From Berberis thunbergii (Eukaryota > Streptophyta > Magnoliopsida > Ranunculales > Berberidaceae), in NCBI GenBank assembly GCA_003290165.1, contig QNQO01000523.1, positions 558,001 to 622,000 of the forward strand: a stretch of 64,000 nucleotides of DNA, written 5' to 3'. The notes beneath the pieces were generated by a model. The model worked only from the letters and a program-made list of their open reading frames with translations, was not told where the DNA came from and searched no databases. The position numbers were made by a program, and so were the translations under genes. Positions within the stretch are counted from its first letter, which is position 1, and the number at the start of each line of letters is the position of its first letter. Below are positions 43,456 to 54,762 of this stretch, piece by piece.

Positions 43456-45139
43456 TCAATCATCAAGTTCCACATGAGTTCTACACCATATGAAGAAATC
43501 ACCAACGTCCAAATCCCCCATCTTGTCTCCTTTTGGATCACTTTTGTAAAGTATCACCCCAGTCTTGTATTTGAAGCATAAGGAAAGTCTGATCTCTGTT
43601 CCAGGGTTCAATGATCCATGACAAGCGCAAGAGAATTGATGGATAGGATCTACAACCTCTAATGCTATCGCAATGACATTCAATTTCCAATCACAAACTT
43701 TGTATCTCCTTGACACTGAAGGAACATGATTGCTTGGAGAAGGAAACCTCGCAACACCTTAAGAAGATTATGGTAATGGAGATGGTGGTAATGGAGATGG
43801 AGGTAATGAAGATGGTGGTAATGGAGATGGAGGTAATGGATTATCTGGTTGCCTTGTCGATTGTGCACCGGATGACGGTGTATCTTCAGTTCTTTGAACA
43901 ACTCCTTGTATTCCCTCACTTGTTGATGGTCTTACATAAGTTCCACTTTCAAGTCTCTCTCGTATCCATCTAACATTTTCTTCCAATCTTTCATATTTTT
44001 CTTCCCTTTTTTTGGCTTCCAATGTTTTTTCCAATAGCAATGAACGAGCGGGAAGTGCAGCATCATACTTCCTTTTAGAGACAGTGGTTCTAACACAACG
44101 AGTACGTCCCCTCGCTTCTTGGCCAAACACTTGGCTTAGAGGATCATCATCAATAGTGAGGTCAATGTTACCCTGAGTTGAAGATTCTTGCAATGCAGCT
44201 TTTTTTGCTTTAACTTGTTCCTTCAAAAGAATGAAAAAACCAAAATAAATCAGGATACAAATAATATTCAAACAACTACAAAGTAAATTAAGAATTGGGT
44301 ATAAAAGACATCATTGGGCACGTACCATATATTGTACAGAACCATGCGTAGGTTTTTCATCCTTTCCCGTGTGACAAGCAATCCATATGTCAGTGCATGT
44401 GACTGGTTCCCCATCAGGGTTCTTCTCAACCTATATACTTGAAAGATTAGTCTCAGTCTATAAAGTTAAATGGTATATAATATTGTACTAGTAGTTAGAA
44501 ACTCAATTACCATTTCATACTCTACTTCTGCAGCACTCTTTTGGCCACCCCCCCCCCCATACATACTTTGAATCCTTTTTGTTTTTTGCATTTTGGTCTC
44601 TAATTGCCTTCGCTTCAGGGGTGCTCTCATACCAAACAAACTCCTTCCAATCCTCTCTCTTACACCATTTGGAACATGCTTCTCTTGTTCCTCAATGGTA
44701 GGATACTTATCCAAATAATTCTTCCTAAGATGTGCCTTGAACCTTCTATAATATTCAGGCATTTTCAAATGCACACTCTTTTTCACATAATTTGGAATGT
44801 CGTATTCACGCTGCAAATAAGCCATTGAGATATAAGTTGAAAATAAAATAAGACATTATGAAAATCAACGATGTAAAATCTCACCTTGAGGCCATTCCAC
44901 ACATCCTCTTTTAGTTGTCAGTAACATGGTGCCAACCCTTGAATTTGATGGGCACAAGGGTTTCAACAAGCTTTCCAATGTTTTTATTGAAATTTCTAGC
45001 ACCAGGTCCAACTGCTAAACCGTGGAGGTTGAACTGTATGGTCTGTTTAACTTCAATGTCATCATTTGTAGTCATTTGTAGATCTGGTGACATCAATGGT
45101 GGAGAGATTGCCGCGAGTACTATCCATCTCTATCAATGA
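43456..45139 (-). pseudogene. En/Spm-type transposase protein 2 (TNPA-like / Transposase_24-like)
   Basis: The first exon contains HGLAVGPGARNFNKNIGKLV and KFKGWHHVTDN, then a 1-base shift before LKEDVWNGLK (near 44,905). The second exon (about 44,815-44,515) reads REYDIPNYVKKSVHLKMPEY and IQSMYGGGGGQKSAAEVEYE. The third (44,220-43,768) has DPLSQVFGQEARGRTR, a coiled coil EKTLEAKKREEKYERLEENV and a proline-rich tail of PPSPLP repeats coded by a GGAGATGGTGGTAAT-like minisatellite. A further exon (43,716-43,456) holds GTEIRLSLCFKYKTGVILYK and DVGDFFIWCRTHVELDD. Such proteins bind CACTA subterminal repeats. The shift and an 11-base C run (44548-44558) cast doubt on function. Confidence 0.72.
43768..43850 (-). 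repeat. Minisatellite coding the PPSPLP tail
   Basis: Units of 15-18 bp of type GGAGATGGAGGTAATGG are repeated about five times. Read on the minus strand they give PPSPLPPSSLPPSPL. Confidence 0.75.
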
Positions 45140-45407
45140 CATTATAGATATTAACCATTATCAAACAAAAAGAAATAAGAATCAACTATATACACCACAT
45201 TTATAGATAATTTCCTTCCACAACATATCACCACAAATAGATTTTTATAAAGCATTGGAAAAGCCAATCTGAATACATAGGTACAAAGTTTCCCTTTCCC
45301 AACTCAAAAGTCTAAATAAGAAACAAAGACAAAATATTTGGTCTCAACCAAAGAGGATGACTAAAATAGCATTAAAAATGCATCAAAAAATATTGTAGCA
45401 TAGTCAA

Positions 45408-48400
45408 TTAAAATTCCAGTAAGCTCTTCAGGTTGGGGTTGTCTTTCAAGATGCTTTGATACACAGTGGGAATTTCTTTTTTATCGACATTAGTGTTCAA
45501 GCCTCTTTGAGTATGTAAAACTACATGCCACCCGTCATTTGATTGATCTTTCGAATAAAATACTCCACTTGCTTCTTGAGCTAAAATGAATGGATCCTCT
45601 TCCACCTTTCTTTTGTCTTTTAGCTTCGACAAGTTTACCATTCATGGTTCCAAATTGGGTCCACCTTATATGCATTTTTCTTATCTTCCACTTTGACCCA
45701 ATCACAATAGAAGACAGTTTCTTTGAAATCAATGTAGTCTAGCACCAGTATGTCTCTAACAACTCCATACCATTTGACTAGTTGGTCCTTTGGCCTCTTA
45801 TCTTTCTTACTAGCAACAAAATGAGCAATGGCATCCATGGAGACACCACTATCTTGTGTCACCAAACATTCATCCAAAGAACTTGTCGCAAATGTGAAAC
45901 CATTTACACAATATTTTGGATATCGAGTTGCCAAAAATTTTGGACCATTGGCTAACCTCCAAAGTGTGGTATTTGTTTCCCCAGCCTTCTCCAACTACAT
46001 TGTAAAACAAATCATCTTAGAACTGAAATCTGAAAATAAAAAAATTATATATGTATATATATATGAATAAATACACATTATAATATACCTCATCACACAA
46101 CCAAGGAATAAAATCTGTAGCTTTCTCAACATTTTTCCTTGACCCTTTTTTTTTTACTTTGTGTAGCCAACTCCATGCAATATTCATTGTATTTTCTGCA
46201 CAAGTTACCATATTATCATAATTCTATATTTCTAGTTATAAAAAAGACTAAAATATTATATATCTTACTCTTCCCAATCACTCGAATCAGCAAGTGCATT
46301 GAAAACCCATCTTCGAGCTTGTTTAAATTGTACATTATTTAGCATATAGTTTTTCCTTTATCCAATGGCTTTTCATCGGCATACTCATCATCTACATCAA
46401 GCCACTCCTCTTGACTGTGTTTGTGAGTTCCGAACCGTGGCTTTCTCATATACTCCATGCAGTATGTAACAGATTCATCTACAAGGTATGATTCTGCTAT
46501 TGATCCTTCCATGTATCTGAAATTTTTAGTATAGTCTTTGTATCGTTCATTAACCTATCAATCAACAATAAAATGATAAATTAGTATATAATATAATAAG
46601 ATAACGTGATGATGTGCACTAAAATTAGAAAATTTATTTACCGCTCAAAGGGATACATCCATCGATATCGAACTGGACCACCAAGCATCGCTTCCTCGGT
46701 TAGATGAGCCATGCAATGCACACTTATAACAAAGAATGAAGGCGGAAGGTCCTTTTCAAGGACACACATTGCCTCAATCACACCTTTGTGTGCCAACTGA
46801 AGATCTGTTTTGTTGATCACTTTAGCACATAAGATATTAAAGAATAAGCTAATTCTTTGAATAGCAATTCTTAAATCTTTATCCTTCTTGTCACGAAAAA
46901 CATGTCTAAGCAAAACTGTAAGTAAATGTTGCATAATGACATGGTAATCATGTGACTTTAGTCCTCTTAGCTCCAGGGGATTGCCAAGAACGCAATTACT
47001 CAACTTGGATGAAAATCCACTCGGCAATTTCAACTCTTTTAGTGTATCCATAAATACTTTTTTTTCTTTCTTGGTCAAGGCAAATGATGCTTTTGGCATT
47101 GAAGTTTTTCCCGTTTCATTGTCATGGCTTCAACCAATATCTATTATGAGTTCCCATGTCTTCCATATCTTTTCGAGCATTCTCACCATCCTTTGTTTTC
47201 TTAGAGACATTCAACAATATGTTCAATAAGTGTTCAATGACATTCTTTTCAGTATGCATCACATCAATATTATGTCGTAGCTCAACAAACTTCCAGTACG
47301 ACAAATCAAACAAAATGACCTTCTAGACCACGGTGGCGCAATGTTATTGGTTGGTTCATCATTGACGTTATCATTATCAACCATATTCTTGCGCTTTTGC
47401 CCACTAACCCTACCTTGTGTAGAACTACCTTCCAAAATTTCCACTATCCTTCGTTCAACTTCTTCGCCAGATAACCGTTGTGGAGCACGACGATGTTCAA
47501 CATCTTTGTTGAATCCCTTGTCATCTCTAAACTTGTGTTTTGTAGGTAAAAAACGTCGATGGCCTCTATAGCATATCTTCCGACTGTTTGAAAGACGTTC
47601 AGATTCTACATCATCAACACAAAATAGGGCATGCATTATAACCATGAACATTACAACCAGCTAGAGTCCCATAAGCAGGAAAGTCATGGATACCCCAAAA
47701 CAACATTGCTTTCAACCGAAAATTGCTTTTAGTACACACATCCCAAGTTGAAACACCATCTGCCCACAATTCCTTCAACTCTTCTACTAATGGCTCCAGG
47801 TAAACATCAATATTCTTTCCGGGTGCTTTTGGCCCTGATATTAACAAGGTTAACAAACAAAACTCCTTTTTCATGCATAAAGAAGGTGGAAGATTCAAAG
47901 GTGCTATTATTACTGGCCAACAACTATAAGCATTACTTAGATTTCCACGTGGGTTAAAACCATCAGTCGATATTGCAAGTCTCAAATTCCTACTATCAGA
48001 GGCAAACTCTGGCCCTTTCATATTTGTTAAAGTCCATTGTGCTGAATCACATGGATGTCTCATCAAATTCCCATCTGAACAAGCATCCTTGTGCCAAAGT
48101 CATTGCTTCACCAATCCACGGTATGCTAAAAAATCTTTTCAACCTTGGAATCAATGGAAAATACTTTACAACCTTTTTAACTTCTTTCCTGTATACCTTG
48201 CCGGAGTCGTTCTCATCGACATCCACACAAACCTTATACCTACGCTCCCCACATTTTGGACAACCAACCAGACCCTCATATTCTTTCCAATAGAGTATGC
48301 ATCCATTGGCACATGCATGTATTGTCTTACATTCCATCCCCATATCTTTAATTGTGGTTTCATGTTTGGGTAGTTATCTGGCAAATTACAATCATCCGGC

Positions 48401-49040
48401 AATAAGGTTTTTAGCCATTTTAACAACATCGTCACACTATTACCACTCCAACTAAAATGAGTCTTGAAATTCTGCAATTCAATAATGGTGGACAACATGG
48501 TCTTATCCTTAGGACACCCTTTGTACAAAGGCACAGTCGCTTTTCCTTATACTTTTGATACTTCTTGTTCATAACTGTCTCAGGTTCACGAGAAAGTTCG
48601 GGACCACCTTCTGGATTACCGCCAAAACATTCTTCGACGGTGTCATTCAAGTCATTTATCCCATCATCAGCCTCCACAGTTTGCATGTTGAGGAATACAT
48701 CATCAACTAGCTCGCTCATCCTAGGATATTCACATACATCATCAAGTTCAACCACTTATGTCATAGGTACACCAATCACATGCTTGTTTATATTCTCTCC
48801 ATGATGAATCCATGTGACATAATTGGTATCAATGTCATGGCTTAACAAATGAACACGTATGTCGTCAACACTAATGTTTCCCCTCGAGTTCCTACATCGA
48901 ACACATGGGCAAGGAAAAAGACTCTCTCCATTTGCATTATCCTCAACCAAACTGTTGGAATTGTCTAACGCCATTTATATACATTGCACTTCCCCGTTTG
49001 TTCATCCATGACTTGTCTAAAGGAATTGTTGACATTTCTA
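45408..49040 (-). pseudogene. TNPD-like CACTA transposase (TNP2 family), frameshifted
   Basis: Right to left: DKSWMNKRGSAMY (near 49,015) and CPCVRCRNSRGNISVDDIRV (near 48,910) form the transposase-associated zinc-finger-like domain. The TNP2 region follows: PLYKGCPKDKTMLSTII, LVGCPKCGERRYKVC, LRLAISTDGFNPRGNLSNAY, SGPKAPGKNIDVYLEPLVEE, CYRGHRRFLPTKHKFRDDKG and LRHNIDVMHTEKNVIEHLLN. Next is an intact DUF4218-like part (47,099-46,638, LRGLKSHDYHVIMQHLL). A DUF4216-like part follows (near 45,940-45,500, KWYGVVRDILVLDYI, WHVVLHTQRGLN), ending LKSLLEF at 45,408. At least four frame breaks or stops (near 48,960, 48,755, 48,530 and 48,350) show it is a pseudogene. It would have cut and joined element ends. 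Confidence 0.88.
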
Positions 49041-51336
49041 CACACAAAAAAATTAAAAGATTAACCTTAGTCATTGACCAAAGAAATCTAAATTGCTAAA
49101 TTGCTTGGAAAATCATTGACCCAATCTAATGAACTTCAATTCATCCAGTTGTGTTGTCGTATTTGTTATGATACCCTATACAATGTTTCATTGACCTTCT
49201 TTCTACATTCACAATCCAACTCAATTACTTGAGTTACATTGGATCTCCTATCCAAACTAATTGTTTCTAAAATACCACAATCATGCTTATTGCTGATCTT
49301 AGAAAAACAAAATAAAAATATATAAGGACAAACTAACAAAGTACAAAACTACAACTGATCTTAGATAATGGATTGGAGCAAAGAAGTTCTCTACTAAAGG
49401 TAAACAATGCATGGTAAGCAATGGGCAATCTGTTGAGCATGGAGATCAGTGTTTCTTTTCTATAAATGATTTGAGAATAAGTAAGAGTTGATATGAGGAT
49501 CAGAAGAGCTAGTACAATATAATCAACTTTGTCAGTTAAGTAGCTTTAGATCATACTTAATATCATTACTTTAATATAGCAATAAAGAAGAAAAAATGCA
49601 ATGTAAAGAACCAAATCAAGAATAATATCAGCAACAATTTTATGTTATTGTAGTAAAACAGAGGAAGATGTTGATGTATGAAATTCATTTAGGGTCTCTT
49701 TTAAACACATGATCGTTTATAGACAAAAATGTATATTAGCAAAAAAACTTGGAAACTATTTGTTTAGGTCAAAATTGTACACCTCGTGCGTGATCTCGGT
49801 AGACAAAAAAAATTTACGTTATTTCTGGATATGTTAAGTTTGTCAAGGTGCCCTTTGTTTTCTTTAATAGTTTCTTTGTCTGGAATCATAAGCTTAAAAT
49901 GGTGGAGCAACCCAAACCAGATTTGGTTAGGGGAGGATTGGTGGTTCGAATCCACCTGATTCTGCATTTCAGTTTCTTGTAGGAGTGCAGAGATGTAAAT
50001 TGGGTGTGCAGGGATGTAAATAATTCTATTTGCTGAGTGTGAATACTTTGCATTATGCTTGTGGCTTACCTTTTAAGTCATGATGGTTCATAAGAGTCAA
50101 CTTAGAATCGAAATCATGGTTAGCATTATGCATGTTGGCTTACCTCTTAAGTCATGATGGTTTCATAAGAGTCAAGTTAGAATCGAAACCATGGGTTACT
50201 CTTAGTGAACAGTGTCTGATCAAATTTGATTGAGTTTAATTCTAAAATTTATAATATATATATTTAACTTAAAATTGAGTTTAATTCTAAAATTATAGAT
50301 ATATTCTAATTTATAACTCTAATTTATTACAAATGACTCATTTATTATAAATGACACGTAGCAATAACCCTTGAATAATTTATAGAAAATTCATGTGTGC
50401 ATCCCGAGGGGGGTGGACGCCGTCCATCATCCCTCGCTGTTTTCCTCGCCCACTTCCTCAACATTTAGAATTTTCGAAATTTGAAAATCACATTTGCCGG
50501 CTTGATGGTATTCAATTTTGATTTGAATCTCTCTCTGCTATTCCTAAACACGGGCATTTACATGTGTCAATGCATCCATCTCCATCAACGATACAACACA
50601 ACGCATAAGAACCATCGATCCTTGCCGAACTTAGTTTTCAATAACCCTATGTGCCAATTGATCCACGTGCTCCTCACCTCAACTATACATATATAAACTA
50701 CCAATCTATTTCGTCTATCCTCTCTAGGGTTCCAATAATACGGTCTCCTCTTCTCTCAATTTCTTTGCCGTCTCCTTCCTTCCTTCTCTCTTGCTCTCTG
50801 GTTCTAATCCTTCATACAATAGGTTAAGAAGCATGATGACTCCACAATCACAATAGAGCTCTCTTCATAATAATTAATAGATTAGTTAGCAGTGTCCCTA
50901 TAAATTATGCTTCGTATATGATCTTACTAGTACTATTATCAAAGCTAAATTAAACTTCTATCATAGCATGTGTCCTTAAACAACAAAAGGAGAAAAGGAG
51001 TGAGTGCATTACAACATAAATCAGTAACTCCAAGGAGTTTAAGATGCTCTAGACTACAATCACATTCGATCTAAGCTTCCAGTACTACCATACTACATCC
51101 CTTAGCACTTCGAATCTCCCAACTTTTCATTGAATCGAAAGTAGCAATCAATATGGTAATAGAACATAATAACTTTTCCGATAGTTGACTAATATGAAAA
51201 CGATTTGAAGGCCACCGAACATTCACTTTCAAGAAGAATTCAATTTTCAAACAAAATGCTCATTGTAAAAAAAAACAATCATCGATCCCTAATTTCATCC
51301 TAAATAAAAGAGAACCCTGATGAACCCTAATTTCAT
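49041..51336. other. Upstream region of the TNPD-like gene in element B
   Basis: Presumed leader and promoter side of the transposase. No exons recognised. A block of about 73 bp (GGCTTACCTTTTAAGTCATG..) at about 50,050-50,120 is repeated at 50,125-50,197. Near 49,930 lies GGTGGTTCGAATCCACC, a tRNA T-arm-like hairpin without the rest of a tRNA. Confidence 0.35.
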
Positions 51337-51655
51337 CATAAAAAAATAGAAAGAGAGAGAGAGAGTACATGTTCGGTTGCAGTGGCTGATCGATTTTGAA
51401 GTCGAGGGAAGTCGATTGAAGTCGAGGGAGGTGCAGGGAAGTCGAGGGAGGAGCAGGGAAGTCGAGGGAGCAGGGAAGGAGGGGAGAGGGAAGTCGAGGG
51501 AGGGAGCAGGGAAGGAGAAGGGCAGGGGGAAGTCGAGTCGAGGGAGGGAGCAGGTCGATGGAGGGAAGCGGTGAAGGGCAGTCGAGGAGGGAGGGAGCGT
51601 CGATTTTGTGAAATTGTCGATGGAAGTCGAGGAGGGAAGGTCGAGCCCAAAAATA
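51337..51655. repeat. GA-rich tandem repeats (GTCGAGGGAGG type)
   Basis: Around twenty copies of short units such as GTCGAGGGAGG, GCAGGGAAGG and AAGTCGAGGGA. They resemble the purine-rich leaders of plant 5' UTRs, expanded. The position matches the GA/CT-rich leader just inside the right end of element A (13,950-14,080). Confidence 0.7.
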
Positions 51656-51687
51656 GCCCGCCCAATTTTTTTTTTTCTTTTCATGTA

Positions 51688-52125
51688 GCCACGGTTTTTA
51701 GCCGTTGCTAGAGCTAGCCACGGTTTAAAACCGTTGCTAAATTTGTTTTGCAACGGTTTTTAGCCGTTGCTAGATCTAGCCACGGTTTAAAACCGTTGCT
51801 AAATTTTTTTTGTTGCAACGGTTTTGAGCCGTTGCTAAAATTTGTTTGTTGCAACGGTTTTGAGCCGTTGCTAGATCTAGCCACAGTTCAGAACCGTTGC
51901 CAATTTTTTTTTGCAATGGTTTGGAGCGTTGCTAATACTGACCACGGTCCGGAGCCGTTGCTACTATTAGCCACGGTTTTTAGCCGTGCCAACTATACAA
52001 CGGTTTGAAACCGTGGCCAGGGTGTTTATTACCCACGGTTTTAAGCCGTTGTACTTATAGCTACGGTTTTTTTGCCGTGGCAAATGCACCAACGTTTAAA
52101 CCGTGGGCAGCCGGCGTAGCTAAAT
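51688..52125. repeat. Right subterminal repeats of element B
   Basis: About sixteen units of CCACGGTTTTTAGCCGTTGC type, many as GCAACGG..CCGTTGC near-palindromes, up to 18 bp from the terminus. The last segment GGCGTAGCTAAATGGCCCTT resembles GTGTAGCTAATCAGCCCTT at the end of element A. Confidence 0.9.
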
Positions 52126-52146
52126 GGCCCTTTTGGTGTAGTGTCA

Positions 52147-52335
52147 TTCTAACCATGTGTGCTTGTTTTGTGGAAAATGAGTGTACCCCTACTTGGGTGC
52201 AAATCGTGGTATGTTGGTAGCGATGCTGCAGGAAGCGTCGAGTGATTGTATGGTTGTCTACGTGATCGAACAACTGAGAAGTAGGTTTAACTCTCAGTTT
52301 TAGGATTTGATTCAAATTCTATCTTATCGTGTGCT
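52147..52335 (+). mobile_element. Older LTR remnant (copy 2), right part
   Basis: It continues the homology to copy 1 (22,575-22,745): GTGTGCTTGTTTTGTGGAAA, GGAAGCGTCGAGTGATTGTA, ATGGTTGTCTACGTGATCGA and TATCTTATCGTGTG. The similarity stops at 52,335, where copy 1 goes on to its primer-binding site, so copy 2 is truncated there. Confidence 0.55.
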
Positions 52336-53798
52336 AGCAAGGGTAAACATTGGAAAGTAAAGTAAATGGACAAACAAAAGGAAAAAAATTTATGGTGGTG
52401 TCACGTCTCAATTTTGAGATATGTTGGTGTCTCAAAAATCGAGGCATGACAAAAGCAATAATGTTTTTCAAGATTGCCACAACATTTGTCTATTTAATTA
52501 TTGACAACATCTTTCATGAACTATTCATTTGTCTATTTAATTATTGACAACATCTTTCATGAACTATTCAATTAAGTACATGAACTGGTCAATTAAGTAT
52601 CGATTAGCCTTATAGATTTCAACTCCATCAAAACCTTCATATTAAGAAAATGGGTAATCAGACATACCTCATTGAAACTATTGTCTAATTAGGGATACTC
52701 TCCTCAAAGATTGCTAATAGACATGTCACCCTAGACTGATCTTTCCATCCTCTTATTGTTACTGTCACATATTTTATAACAAAAGTTACCAATATAAAAC
52801 TAGATACAGAGGCAAAATGAACGATTATCATTAAAAGAAAATTAATTCAAATTTCTTGAAATTACCCTTCTTCTTCATCATTTCCTTTTTCCCTGGCAAG
52901 CCCCACCACTCAGGGTTTCATTAGAGAAATGTTTTCTTCCAATCAACTGTTCATCCCCCCTTTTTCATTCCTCTGTCTTTCTCTATTAACTTCTGGACCG
53001 CCACCGATCAACTTCTCTCCACTCTCTCTATCTTGAATTGAATCTCTCTGTCACTGCCTCCCATTTCATCTCCCTCACTTTGTTGTTTGAATTCACAGAC
53101 GAACACCATAAGCCCTCTTTCCCTAACTCTTTATTCATAAACAACCACCACGAACCATCACCCTCGCCCACCTTTCCATATTTGTTTTCCATCGCTTCCA
53201 CCCTTTTTTTCTCCCTCGCGTCGTTCGATTTTCTATTTAATTCCTCCCTCGATGACCGCTCGAACATCTATATGTTTCCTCCTGCGATGATCGCTCAATT
53301 ATTGATAAGCCAACACAGGCGGTGGCACGGATGATTCAATGTTGTTTGATGAATCATTGGAATGGTTGAAGTAACAGTAGCATCAGATGATTCAGTTTTG
53401 TTAGCCATCGTTTCCCTCTCCCTTTCAAATTGATTCTTATCCCTCTTCAATCTTCTTCCCTCTCACTTTCTTGTTTGAATGATTCGAAGCTTCACATTTT
53501 TTAAGTGAATTGAAAATGGGGTGATACACTGCGGGTTTGACTACTTGCAAGTGAGTGGTGGTAGTATATGAATGGAAAACCATTTCCACTATATTGAGGT
53601 TTGTGTAGTGGCAACTGGTTAGCCAAGGCACATCTTGAAGCATTGATGTTCATTGATAGATGGGGAGGTTTGAATGTGTAAGGGCTTGCAAGGGATGGGT
53701 GTTTCATGAAGGGGAGGAAAAAAGTTTCGAAGTAGAAACGTGTTAATGAGAAAAATAAATAGAAGAAATTGAAGAGATACTAGAGATTGGCAGTCAAA
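52336..53798. other. Unassigned sequence between the LTR remnant and Tat2
   Basis: No gene recognised. A 44-bp unit (TTTGTCTATTTAATTATTGA..) is tandemly duplicated at about 52,484 and 52,528. A CT-rich stretch at 52,960-53,260 resembles a plant leader region, but no coding sequence follows. Confidence 0.35.
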
Positions 53799-54483
53799 TG
53801 TTACTCATGCCGGTCAATTTTTGCTCCCTGCTTCGTCTTGACCTGTTGACCCTATACAAGGAATACACGTGAGTCACGGAACATGTTTGTGGTAGCCGAT
53901 GGCACTGTGATGCTAAGTCAGATAGGGATCTAGGAGGCTTAATGTTCTAAGAACAAATTTTTATGTACCTTAGCTTACCTATCTCATGTTTTATTTATAG
54001 TACCGGAGTTCTGGTTCCGACCAGACCATCGCTGGTGTAGTTTAGGGAAGGAGATTTTCATGGAGATCCTTATTCTAATTAGGAGTTGTGTTGTGGAGGG
54101 AAGTTTTTCCTATTAAACTTGTGTTCCTAGATAAGCGGGAGATAGACACCCAATCAAAGTGTTGTCCATAGATGAAAGTTTTCATGTACGACGTATACTC
54201 TGGTATTTGTTTTTTAGTTGGAAACAAGGTATCGCTGGCTTGCCTATCCGAAGCTGATTCCCGAGATACTTGCCTTAATAGGTCTTATGGGCATTGGAGA
54301 TTGCTTTGAGACATGTGAAATTAGTAGGTTGTAGTAATTAGAGTCTATTTGGTGGCTACGTTATGCATGGTTGAAACCGCTTGGATCGGATCAGTATTGG
54401 GCTGACGCTCGGGCTTGTTATTCCTTGAGATCATCATGGACATATGTACGGCGTAGCAGAGAGGACGTTTCGGTGTATCATCA
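53799..54483 (-). repeat. 3' LTR of Tat2
   Basis: On the minus strand it starts TGATGATACACCGAAACGTC right after the polypurine tract ACTCAGGGGGAACAAC (54,498-54,484). It has the TATA-like ACTATAAATAAAACATG (near 54,000) and a CTTAGCATCACAGTGCCATC block (near 53,910) like the other Tat LTRs. The left boundary at TGTTACTC (53,799) is inferred from TG..CA ends. Confidence 0.65.
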
Positions 54484-54762
54484 GTTGTTCCCCCTGAGTT
54501 AGTGGGTGTCTGTCAGTCCACTAAATCTCTGAAAAGTAACGGTACCATCGTAATAATTAAACCTAAAGCATTGTCTTGAGTGACACATAGCATTAATGGA
54601 TACACGACTGCTCAGGGAAAATAGGTACGGTTTATTTCTCTATAAATAGCCATTATTTCAAGGAAGATCTCTTTTGTTTCTTCTGTGGACTCTTCTTGTC
54701 TCTGCCTTATGTCTTTTTTTGCGTGAGTGTTCTTTTTGTAAGCTTGATTTGCACTTTCCTTT

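Larger units (their letters stand above)
36163..52143 (-). mobile_element. CACTA element B (16 kb), coding but decayed
   Basis: A perfect 13-bp terminal inverted repeat CACTACACCAAAA is flanked by TCA on both sides (36160-36162 and 52144-52146). Palindromic subterminal repeats fill both ends. Genes run right to left: a TNPD-like transposase (49.04-45.4 kb) and an En/Spm-type second protein (45.1-43.46 kb). Downstream, in the same sense, lie captured pieces of a WD40 protein, an LRR receptor kinase and a P5A ATPase. Both transposase genes contain frameshifts, so this copy is probably no longer autonomous. Confidence 0.92.

Noticed and set aside
43680..43919. Open frame with histidine/leucine-rich repeats (HYHHLHYL)
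   Set aside because: It is the same minisatellite as the PPSPLP tail read in another frame; the TNPA-like frame explains it.
49925..49975. Possible tRNA gene around GGTGGTTCGAATCCACC
   Set aside because: Only a T-arm-like hairpin is present; no D-arm, anticodon stem or acceptor pairing could be found.
53028..53334. Overlapping plus and minus frames of 80-98 codons
   Set aside because: They overlap in a CT-rich region, have no motif, and lie between transposons; coding cannot be supported.
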